Shown one piece after another: positions 43,544-50,635 of a DNA stretch of 64,000 nt. The position numbers and the translations under genes were made by a program. Below the pieces are notes generated by a model. It ran no database searches. It was not told where the DNA came from and saw nothing but the letters and a program-made list of their open reading frames with translations. Each line of letters starts with the position of its first letter. The first letter of the stretch is position 1. Origin of the DNA: Bacteroidales bacterium (lineage in GTDB: Bacteria; Bacteroidota; Bacteroidia; Bacteroidales; F082); the NCBI GenBank assembly GCA_023229245.1, contig JALNZU010000016.1:13387-77386 (forward strand), in the 5' to 3' direction.

Positions 43544-44704
43544 ATGTTTGTTAAAAGAGATATTCAACAGCAGTTAGAAAAAATGCTGGGTCTGTTCCCC
43601 TTGCTTTCGCTCACAGGACCAAGGCAATCGGGTAAAACCACCCTACTGCTTAATGCATTTCCAAACTATAAGTACTATAATTTAGAAAGGGTTGATTATC
43701 GTCATCTTATAATAGAAGATCCTCTGGGCTTCTTAAGAAGCAACGGGCCGGGTATTATTTTTGACGAGGCGCAGAATCTGCCCGAGCTGTTTAGTTACAT
43801 TCAGGTAGTTTCCGACGAGAACGGAACTACCGGACAATATCTGCTATCGGGATCGCAAAACTTCCTGATGAACCGGCATATTTCACAATCATTGGCAGGC
43901 AGGGTTTACGTCAGCCATCTTTTACCATTTAGTTTCAACGAGATAGGTATAAGGAGTGATGTATTCAGTACTATTCACAAAGGTTTTTACCCCCGTTTGG
44001 TGGAAAAGGGTATTGATGCCGGTGATTTTTACCCGTCATACCTGCAAACATATGTAGAGCGTGATATAAGATCTTTAAAGGCAATTGAAGATTTAAATAC
44101 ATTTACGAGGTTTCTGGCTTTATGTGCCGGAAGGGTCGGGCAGATACTAAACCTGACCTCACTTGCCAACGACGCGGGTATTGCCGTAAACACGGCAAAG
44201 TCATGGATTTCGTTGCTTGAGGCGAGTTACATTGTTTTTTTAGTACAACCCTACCATAACAATTTTAGCAAAAGGATTATAAAATCTCCAAAGCTCTATT
44301 TTTATGATACTGGGGTAGCATGTTCCCTGCTTCGCATAGGTAGCGCAGAAATGTTGAAAACACATTACTTGTATGGATCACTTTTCGAGAATATGGTAAT
44401 CAGTGATATTCTAAAACAGTTCTATAACCTTGGTAAACAACCAAATATATACTATTGGCGTGAAAGTAACGGCACTGAGGTTGACTGCATCCTTGAGCTC
44501 ACCCCTACAAGCCGTATTGCCATTGAGATAAAGGCAGGTCAAACTTTTAGCAAAGATTATTTAAGAAATTTAAAGAAGTATCCGGATAGTACAGCGAAAA
44601 AAGTTGTTGTTTACGCCGGCGAAGAGCCCATTAAAACCGGAGAATTTTCTTTACTACCATGGTCAGGCATCACTAATATTGTTGAAAAAGGTTTAATGCA
44701 GTAG
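43544..44704 (+). CDS. AAA_14/DUF4143 family ATPase
   Basis: A 386-residue P-loop ATPase from ATG 43544. Walker A GPRQSGKT (25-32), Walker B GIIFDEAQ, sensor YLLSGSQN. Middle winged-helix-like segment SLANDAGIAVNTAKSWISLLEA, C-terminal nuclease-like core SNGTEVDCILELTPTSRIAIEIKAGQ with D and ExK preserved. It belongs to the GPRQ subfamily, like the 39246 copy. Intact, with its own promoter, between a tandem repeat array and a remnant gene. Confidence 0.88.
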   Translation: MFVKRDIQQQLEKMLGLFPLLSLTGPRQSGKTTLLLNAFPNYKYYNLERVDYRHLIIEDPLGFLRSNGPGIIFDEAQNLPELFSYIQVVSDENGTTGQYLLSGSQNFLMNRHISQSLAGRVYVSHLLPFSFNEIGIRSDVFSTIHKGFYPRLVEKGIDAGDFYPSYLQTYVERDIRSLKAIEDLNTFTRFLALCAGRVGQILNLTSLANDAGIAVNTAKSWISLLEASYIVFLVQPYHNNFSKRIIKSPKLYFYDTGVACSLLRIGSAEMLKTHYLYGSLFENMVISDILKQFYNLGKQPNIYYWRESNGTEVDCILELTPTSRIAIEIKAGQTFSKDYLRNLKKYPDSTAKKVVVYAGEEPIKTGEFSLLPWSGITNIVEKGLMQ

Positions 44705-44741
44705 ATGCTGTCAAAGCAAAAATATTCCGGTTATAGAACAA

Positions 44742-45170
44742 TCCCCCGCCACCCTTAGTGGTGATGATCTTATTCCCATTTAACGAAAGCATACTGAGCT
44801 TTCTAAAAGCAATTTGGTAAAAGAAGAGATTATCAAACAAGCTGACAAGGCAGAAAGTATCCGATGGCTTAATTATCCCTGTCAAGCTATTGAAGAGATA
44901 ATGGTTAATTGTCTCTATCACAGATATTATCAACTGCATGAGTCCGTTAAAATAAGAATATATCCTGATTCAATTGTTTTTATCAATCAGGGAGGTCCTG
45001 ATCGCTCCATACGTCTTGATACATGTAGTCAAGGCAAGGTGTACAGCAGGCGATACCGCAACCGCAGATTGGGTAAGTTTTTGAAAGAGCAAAAGTTAAC
45101 TGAAGGAAGAGCTACCGGAATATCCACACTCTTGAAAGCACTGAATGAACCAAAAACCCTTTGCGGTTAA
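44742..45170 (+). pseudogene. C-terminal remnant of an AlbA_2/RecG-like putative transcriptional regulator
   Basis: The frame LSGDDLIPI-stop-RKHTELSKSNLVKEE (TAA at 44781) continues open as EEIIKQADKAESIRWLNYPC, EEIMVNCLYHRYYQ, VKIRIYPDSIVFINQGGPD and GKFLKEQKLTEGRATGISTL. These are the hallmarks of the ATPase-like C-terminal domain (HATPase_c_4) of AlbA_2/RecG-like regulators. The N-terminal AlbA_2 domain is missing and the internal TAA separates the pieces, so it is a remnant. A TTG at 44814 could open the distal part. Confidence 0.78.
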
Positions 45171-45240
45171 ATACCCTCTGCGTCCCGATCCCGATCCCGA
45201 TCCCGATCCCGATAGCTATCGGGATCGGGACGGTTAAATA
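45150..45240. repeat. Expanded palindrome repeat
   Basis: 'CCCTTTGCGGTTAAATACCCTCTGCGT' phrase, then five CCCGAT units, the AGCT centre and two ATCGGG units (45184-45230), then 'CGGTTAAATAAAA'. The left and right arms have unequal unit numbers, indicating hexamer slippage. Confidence 0.88.
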
Positions 45241-45299
45241 AAAAAAAACAATCAAATAAACCGAGATAACTCTGATCCAAGCATTCGAAAAGATTTTCA

Positions 45300-45307
45300 T
45301 AGATTTG
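45300..45307 (+). promoter_or_regulatory. -7 box for the frameshifted ATPase gene
   Basis: TAGATTTG fits TAnnTTTG and lies 43 bp before the ATG at 45351. No convincing -33 partner or operator-like repeat is seen. Confidence 0.35.
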
Positions 45308-45350
45308 CCTTTAATTATCAGGATAAATCAAACTTTAACTTTAAATTATC

Positions 45351-46492
45351 ATGTATTTAAGAAGGCAGCAATTTGAAGGTTCAGCCGGAGAAAGCTTCTT
45401 TTTATGGGGTGCCCGGCAAACGGGGAAAAGCACCTTGCTAAAAAAACTATATCCCGGTTCGCTTTGGTTCGATTTACTCCTTACCGATGTATTCGAACGT
45501 TTTCAAAGAAACCCTCACAGGTACGGGAAATCATCATTGCCTCTCAACCCAAAGAACCGGTAGTTATTGACGAGATACAAAAGATACCCGCTTTGCTTGA
45601 TGAAATTCACTGGCTCATTGAAAATACCCAAACCCGTTTTATTTTATGTGGTTCGAGCCCCCGAAAAATTATCCGTTCGCAAGCCAACCTTTTAGGTGGT
45701 CGGGCGCTCCGCTATGAACTTTTTCCTCTGGTAAGCGCTGAAATTCCTGACTTTGACCTACTAAGGGCACTGAACAATGGATTATTACCCCGTCATTATC
45801 TTTCAGATAACCCAAAAAAAATGATTTCAGCATATATCGGAAATTACTTACAAGATGAAATACTTGCCGAAGCACGGATAAGAAACATCTCAGGCTTTTC
45901 GCGTTTTCTCGAAGTTGCAGCATTTTCAAACGGGAAAATGGTAAACTACACCAACATAGCATCGGAATGTGGTGTGAGTGCACCAACGATCAAAGAATAT
46001 TTCCAGATATTAGCAGATACCCTGACCGGGAATTTTCTTCCTTCATTTCAAAAAAAGCCCAAACGTCGTGTAATACTTGCCCCCAAGTTTTACTTTTTTG
46101 ATGTGGGAATTGTAAATTTTCTGCTTAAAAGAGGCCGGATTGAACAAGGAAGTGAAATGTATGGTAATGCTTTCGAACATTTTATCTATCAGGAAATGGT
46201 CGCACACAGTCAATATTCAGGGATTCAATATCCATTGTACTATTGGCGTACCGCATCCCAAATCGAAATAGATTTTGTTCTGGGCGATCATGAGGTAGCC
46301 ATAGAAGTAAAATCAACCACGAATGCTAATCCTCGTCATGCTAAAGGGTTGCAACAGTTTGCAGATGAATATACATTAAAAAACCAAATTCTGGTAACCA
46401 ACGATTTGTATCCACGTCAAATGGGCAATATATTAGTGTTACCCTGGAAAATCTTTCTGGAAAAACTTTGGAGTGGAGAAATAATAAAGTAG
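45351..46492 (+). pseudogene. Frameshifted AAA_14/DUF4143 family ATPase
   Basis: The ATG frame at 45351 encodes the N-terminus with Walker A GARQTGKS, then loses homology after ERFQRNP near 45515. From there the adjacent frame continues to 46492: SQVREIIIASQPKEPVVIDEIQ (Walker B), FILCGSSP, a winged-helix-like ASECGVSAPTIKEYF and the nuclease-like core SQIEIDFVLGDHEVAIEVKS. A single-base loss at about 45510-45520 restores a full-length protein of about 380 residues. It is a recent frameshift or an assembly error. Confidence 0.85.
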
Positions 46493-46554
46493 AACAGTGA
46501 CCAAAGACCAAAAACCAGTCTACTAAATCGAGCTAGTACATCCTGTGCAGCAAA

Positions 46555-46690
46555 AGCCCTCTGCGCTTCTCGATCCCAATCCCGATCCCGATCCCGATAG
46601 CTATCGGGACGATACAAAACCCTCTGCGTTCTCTGCGGTTAAAAACCAAAAATCAGCGGGTATCTGCGCAATCAGCGGGAAACAAAAAAC
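46555..46690. repeat. Palindrome and phrase repeat cluster
   Basis: 'CTCTGCGCTTCTCGAT', CCCAAT and three CCCGAT units, AGCT centre, one ATCGGG (about 46570-46608), followed by plain 'CCTCTGCGTTCTCTGCGGTTAAAA' and 'AATCAGCGGGTATCTGCGCAATCAGCGGGAAAC' phrases without the palindrome. It shows the phrase both with and without the inserted palindrome. Confidence 0.85.
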
Positions 46691-46747
46691 CAAAAATCCT
46701 GTCTAATAAATCGAACTAACCCAGAAAGAATCGAAATTTTCCAAAAG

Positions 46748-46847
46748 TGTAAATCAATTCTCTCTAAATATGTAAAATAAATAGCTCTATAAATGTAAAG
46801 TATTTTATTCAAAAAATGTAAGATGACAAAAGTTTAATCTATCTTTG
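46748..46847 (+). promoter_or_regulatory. Four 23-bp-spaced TGTAA iterons and -7 box before the 46867 ATPase
   Basis: TGTAA begins at 46748, 46771, 46794 and 46817, each exactly 23 bp apart. The next 23-bp step (46840) is the start of the -7 box TATCTTTG (46840-46847). The bases between the TGTAA cores are AT-rich and not conserved. Such phased direct repeats are typical of cooperative repressor or initiator binding. Confidence 0.6.
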
Positions 46848-46866
46848 ACCTGTAAAAAAACAGCTT

Positions 46867-48120
46867 ATGATTTATGTCCCAAGAATTGTAGAAGACGAGA
46901 TAAGGCAAAAGCTCAGTGCATCAGGTGCCATACTGATAAAAGGTCCAAAATCATGTGGCAAGACAGAAACTTCTAAACAGTTTGCAAAGAGTATTTTGCA
47001 GATAGACAGAGATGAACAGGTACCTGTGATCATGGAAGTGAATCCTGAATTTTTGTTGAAAGGGGAAACACCACGGCTAATAGATGAATGGCAAGTACAA
47101 CCTAAATTGTGGAATTATGTAAGACACGAAGTGGATGATCGGAAGCAAAAAGCTCAATTTATATTAACTGGCTCTGCTAATCCTGAGGAAGAAGCCAAAC
47201 TTCATAGTGGGGCAGGAAGATTTACAGTAGTTGAAATGCAAACTATGTCATGGCAGGAATTGGGTTATTCTACTGGCAAGGTCAGTCTTAGCAAATTACT
47301 GCAAGGTACTGAAATAGAATACTCAGACAATAAGTTATCCATTGAGTTGATTATTGAACGAATGATCAAAGGGGGGTGGCCTGCATTAATAAATGCTTCA
47401 ATGGATGAGTCAGTACTATTGAATAGAAGTTATATCAATTTGTTGGCTGAAGCAGATATGAGTCGTGTTTCAAATGTAAAGCGTGATCCTCAAAAGGTTC
47501 GTTCTTTGCTTAATTCCCTTGCCAGAAACATTGCAACCTTAGTGGACAACACCACTTTGGAAAAAGACATTAAAGCCTTTGAAAATGTAGATTTGTCTCG
47601 CCCTACAATTATTGATTATTTAAATGCATTGTCTCAATTGATGATATTTGAAGAACAACCGGCGTTTAATACACATATCCGTTCATCCAGTTCGTTGCGT
47701 AAATCTTCTAAAAGACATTTTTGTGATGTCTCACTTGCGATTGCTGCGTTGAAGCTCAACAAAAACAGGCTAATGAACGACATAAAGTATTGCGGGTTTT
47801 TATTTGAGTCACTGGTATATCATGAGCTAAAGATATATGCAAGAGCTAATGATGGTGAGGTATTTCATTACAGAGACTCCTCTGGTTTGGAGATTGACGC
47901 AATTGTGGTGCTAAGCAGTGGTGAGTGGGCCGCATTTGAAGTAAAACTAGGGATTGGCATGATTGATAACGCAGCAAATTCCCTGTTGAAGTTTTATGAG
48001 TTAATTGATGATAGCATACAGAAAAAACCTGTTTCACTGAATATTATAACTGGTACCGGAATGAGTTTTTCACGTCCGGATGGAATAAATGTTATTTCTT
48101 TGGCTTCGTTAGGGAGATAG
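46867..48120 (+). CDS. AAA_14/DUF4143 family ATPase
   Basis: A 417-residue P-loop ATPase. Walker A GPKSCGKT (26-33), the Walker-B-equivalent TPRLIDEWQ (about 68-76), sensor FILTGSANPEEEA (about 98-110). C-terminal nuclease-like core FHYRDSSGLEIDAIVVLSSGEWAAFEVKLG (D and ExK present), ending ITGTGMSFSRPDGINVISL. It represents the third subfamily in the window, shared with the relics at 40428 and 48581/49850. It has its own phased promoter region. Intact. Confidence 0.88.
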   Translation: MIYVPRIVEDEIRQKLSASGAILIKGPKSCGKTETSKQFAKSILQIDRDEQVPVIMEVNPEFLLKGETPRLIDEWQVQPKLWNYVRHEVDDRKQKAQFILTGSANPEEEAKLHSGAGRFTVVEMQTMSWQELGYSTGKVSLSKLLQGTEIEYSDNKLSIELIIERMIKGGWPALINASMDESVLLNRSYINLLAEADMSRVSNVKRDPQKVRSLLNSLARNIATLVDNTTLEKDIKAFENVDLSRPTIIDYLNALSQLMIFEEQPAFNTHIRSSSSLRKSSKRHFCDVSLAIAALKLNKNRLMNDIKYCGFLFESLVYHELKIYARANDGEVFHYRDSSGLEIDAIVVLSSGEWAAFEVKLGIGMIDNAANSLLKFYELIDDSIQKKPVSLNIITGTGMSFSRPDGINVISLASLGR

Positions 48121-48365
48121 GCAAATAAATCATTAGGTTCATCTGATCTCTATAACAGACTACATTATGAAAAAGAGTTACTAAAATATATAACCATGTC
48201 TGTTACTAACAAACCTAGTTACCAATCTCTTGCTGAAATGGGTGGAAGAGAATTAAGATTCATACGAGAAGTTTTTAATGGGAACTGGGTTATGCTTTTT
48301 GGACCTAATGTAAATAATAATATATCCTCAGCGTCACTCGATTTCAATTTTAGAATATAGTTCGG
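48121..48365. other. Intergenic stretch, possible decayed coding sequence
   Basis: Open stretches such as that near 48200-48310 (PSYQSLAEMGGRELRFIREVFNGNW in one forward frame) look like coding sequence, but I cannot assign a family. They are short and end at the 'CCTCAGCGTCACTCG' phrase. Treat as an unidentified gene remnant at most. Confidence 0.25.
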
Positions 48366-48460
48366 GGCGGTAAAAAACTCTCTGCGTCTCCCGATCCCGA
48401 TCCCGATCCCGATCCCGATAGCTATCGGGATCGGGACTGCGGGAAACAAAAACCAAAAAT
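48365..48460. repeat. Expanded palindrome repeat
   Basis: 'CTCTCTGCGTCT', five CCCGAT units, AGCT centre, two ATCGGG units, then 'ACTGCGGGAAACAAAAACCAAAAATCAGGG'. Same structure as the copy at 45184 but in a different flanking phrase. Confidence 0.88.
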
Positions 48461-48477
48461 CAGGGAACCAAATTATC

Positions 48478-48551
48478 GCCAAATACGGAAGTGAATCGTC
48501 GCCAAACTCGGAAGTAAATGATAGCCAAACTCGGAAATATTCTTATTTTTG
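48478..48551 (+). promoter_or_regulatory. Three 23-bp direct repeats and -7 box before the chimeric ATPase
   Basis: GCCAAAyxCGGAAGTxAAT-type units begin at 48478, 48501 and 48524, exactly 23 bp apart and strongly conserved over about 15 bp (GCCAAACTCGGAAGT). The -7 box TATTTTTG follows at 48544-48551. The layout matches the 46867 gene although the repeat sequence is unrelated. Confidence 0.65.
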
Positions 48552-48580
48552 TTCTGTAAATACGTTACATTTCATAAAAA

Positions 48581-49165
48581 ATGAATAAAAAAGAGTATAT
48601 ACCCAGGTTATACGACTTAGAATTACAAAGGGCTTTAAAATCATCCGGTGCCGTGTTAATAGAAGGTGCCAAGTGGTGTGGAAAAACGAGTACTGCTGTT
48701 CATGCATCAAAGAGCCAACTCTATATGCAAGACCCTGATTACGCCGTATCTAATCTGGCATTAGCCGACACTAAACCCTCGCTTTTGTTGCAAGGAGAAA
48801 CACCTCGGTTAATAGATGAATGGCAGATGGCTCCAGTATTATGGGATGCCGTTCGGTTTGAGGTGGATTTGGATTTCAATCTATTAAAAACTGAACAGGA
48901 ATCAATGGTGGATGAGAAGCTAAGGCAGATACTATTGAAATACGGATCGCTACATGATGAAGCGCTAAAGTTTCATGGGATCATCCTGGTTTTAGATTAT
49001 GGTATGGGTGAGCGTAAATTAAAAGTAGAAATATCTAACCGTAGATTTGCCGACAGGTATGAAGTGAAGAATCTTCTTGGTGTAAATATGAAACTGATGG
49101 TAGCCGCAGATATGTTTGCCCATAAGTTGTGTACCTTACTTGACCGTCCTGTGAACGTCTCTTAG
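48581..49165 (+). pseudogene. Chimera of DUF4143 ATPase N-terminus and AbiEii-like nucleotidyltransferase fragment
   Basis: Residues 1-97 or so are ATPase of the 46867 type: GAVLIEGAKWCGKTSTAVH (Walker A) and TPRLIDEWQMAPVLWDAVRF. After FEVD (about 48868) the frame continues without interruption into LDFNLLKTEQ, VEISNRRFADRYEVKNLLGV and MKLMVAADMFAHKLCTLLDR, the middle of an AbiEii-type nucleotidyltransferase. Neither half is complete, so activity is unlikely. The matching ATPase C-terminus lies at 49850-50123, indicating that foreign DNA split the gene. Confidence 0.85.
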
Positions 49166-49260
49166 CCGGAGCCTCATACAGTTTACGGCCTGTCAGGCTG
49201 ATGAGTTGCAGCTGCATAAAAGCGTGAAAATTTTGCTCGGGAAGTTCTACCCATTCATAA
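49160..49260 (-). pseudogene. Possible T9SS sorting-domain scrap
   Basis: On the minus strand FHAFMQLQLISLTGRKLYEAP resembles the middle of a type IX secretion C-terminal sorting domain ('...LxxLTGRxVYE...'). It is short and truncated on both sides. Weak on its own, but similar scraps lie just downstream. Confidence 0.4.
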
Positions 49261-49326
49261 AAATTAGAGATATACTTTTATTAGATTCCTCACTGCGTTC
49301 GGAATGACAACAGGTAGTTGGGATAA

Positions 49327-49371
49327 GGAGTTCCTCACATAGGCGGCTGCGCCGCCTATGTGAGGAACTCC
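49327..49371. repeat. Perfect 21-bp inverted repeat with 3-base loop
   Basis: The arm starting GGAGTTCCTCACATAGGCGG (49327-49347) is repeated exactly as its reverse complement (49351-49371) around TGC. Flanking it are TAGATTCCTCACTGCGTTCGG (about 49282) and TTTCGAGCGTCAGCGAGAAATC (about 49399), REP-like phrases that resemble inverted partners of a small mobile repeat. It may be a MITE or REP element, or a hairpin terminator without a U-tract. Confidence 0.75.
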
Positions 49372-49507
49372 CTGTCTGTAAAAAGTTCTACTTCATTTCG
49401 AGCGTCAGCGAGAAATCTCACACACGATTCTGTACGACTGCTTAATGCCTGAAGAATCAATTATATTAGTATCAGTTTACCGGTTAAACTCCGTTTTGGT
49501 ATATTAT

Positions 49508-49675
49508 TCATACCAAGTAAACTCCCTCTTTCCATCCTTCTATTTGTATTATGGCACTTTGACAACGTAATCCAGTTTGTTTGGTTTGTAATAGATTCGA
49601 TCCTGAGTAAACCTCTAAATCCCATAAAGTATTTTCATCAAATGGTGTTTCGGTAGTGTTGGATTCGATAGTAAG
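49508..49675 (-). pseudogene. C-terminal scrap of a secreted Bacteroidota protein
   Basis: A 56-codon minus-strand frame reads TIESNTTETPFDENTLWDLE, VYSGSNLLQTKQTGLR and IEGWKEGVYLV-stop. The pattern 'WdLEVYs...LLQTkqT...GWKEGVYLV' is that of a C-terminal sorting or adhesion domain in T9SS-secreted proteins, cut short by the stop. The upstream part of the gene is missing. Confidence 0.65.
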
Positions 49676-49688
49676 AAAATCTCCTCCG

Positions 49689-49845
49689 TTACTCCTTCAC
49701 CCATTTTCCACTTTCGTTCAGACCGGTGGGTGCGGTGAGTTGATACAGGTAAACACCGGCGGGCAAATGGGAAGTTTCAATGATGCTTTCGTATTGATGA
49801 AGTTGCTATTGCACTACAAGATGTCCCACCTGATCAAAAAGTCTC
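49689..49845 (-). pseudogene. T9SS type-A sorting-domain remnant
   Basis: On the minus strand LRLFDQVGHLVVQ-stop-QLHQYE is followed by ESIIETSHLPAGVYLYQLTA and TGLNESGKWVKE-stop, a textbook type IX secretion C-terminal domain (LFDxxGxLV ... SHLPAGVYLYxL). One in-frame TAG interrupts it. The rest of the secreted protein is absent. It abuts the ATPase C-terminal fragment that reads in the opposite direction. Confidence 0.75.
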
Positions 49846-49849
49846 AGGT

Positions 49850-50123
49850 CAATGATGGTAATGTATTTCATTATCGCGATAAAAGTGGTTTAGAGTCGGA
49901 TATGATTGTGCGTCTAAGAGATGGCCGATGGGCTGCTATAGAAGTGAAATTAGGTCATAGTCAAGTTGATGTGGCGGCGAATAATCTACTGGCATTACAG
50001 GCAAAGATTAATGAAAAGAAAATGGGTAAAGCTTCATTTCTTATGGTGATTACCGGTGGAGAGTATGCCTATTCCCGACCTGATGGCGTGTTGGTTGTTC
50101 CTATAGGATGTCTAAGGGATTAG
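49850..50123 (+). pseudogene. C-terminal fragment of a DUF4143 ATPase
   Basis: NDGNVFHYRDKSGLESDMIV, RDGRWAAIEVKLGHSQVDVA and ITGGEYAYSRPDGVLVVPIG match the end of the 46867 ATPase almost position for position. The forward frame stays open upstream to 49656 only because it runs antisense through the sorting-domain scrap, so a start there is spurious. With 48581-48868 it represents one ATPase gene whose middle has been replaced. Confidence 0.85.
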
Positions 50124-50189
50124 TAAATGTGGTATAGGAAAACTCAGCAAGAATCATTTTGGGTACCAACGCGTTATTGTTGTGATTTA

Positions 50190-50520
50190 AAGGAATCATT
50201 TCGCACAATCTGCGGGAAGTAAAAAACCATAAATCAGCGGGCATCTGCGTCCCGATCCGGATAGCTATCGGGATCGGGACGGTTAAAAACCCTCTGCGTC
50301 TCCCGATGGCTATCGGGACGATACAAAAACACATGAAATCAGCGGGTATCCGCGCAATCTGCGGGAAACAAAAACCACTGCGTCTCCCGATGGCTATCGG
50401 GACGGTTAAAAACCCTCTGCGTCTCCCGATGGCTATCGGGACGATACAAAAACACATGAAATCAGCGGGTATCCGCGCAATCTGCGGGAAACAAAAACAC
50501 CTAAAATCAGCGGGAATCAA
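50190..50520. repeat. Palindrome/phrase repeat cluster, partly tandem
   Basis: Five phrase units with palindromes near 50251 (expanded: CCCGAT CCGGAT AGCT ATCGGG ATCGGG), 50303, 50387 and 50428. The segment 'CTCCCGATGGCTATCGGGACG(ATACAAAAACACATG or GTTAAAAACC)...AATCAGCGGGTATCCGCG' is repeated in tandem with a period of about 125 bp. It separates island 2 from the sugar transferase gene. Confidence 0.85.
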
Positions 50521-50635
50521 TCCCATTCGGTTTTTGTGTTGCAAATGAATTTTTCTTTTTTTACCTTTGCCAGTCAATGAAACAACCTTATAAAGTAACA
50601 ACCGGACTTATCAAAGTAACCAAAATTGAGATAAT

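Noticed and set aside
44673..44939. Minus-strand 88-codon frame with a GGGG-containing segment as a small peptide gene
   Set aside because: It is antisense to the RecG-like remnant over most of its length and has no recognisable leader or core motif.
49656..49850. Upstream extension of the ATPase C-terminal fragment as a 155-residue protein
   Set aside because: The first 60 or so codons are antisense to a recognisable T9SS sorting domain, so they are not the true N-terminus.
50306..50548. Frames on both strands through the 50190-50520 repeat cluster
   Set aside because: They consist of translated palindrome and phrase repeats with no homology and equal openness on the two strands.
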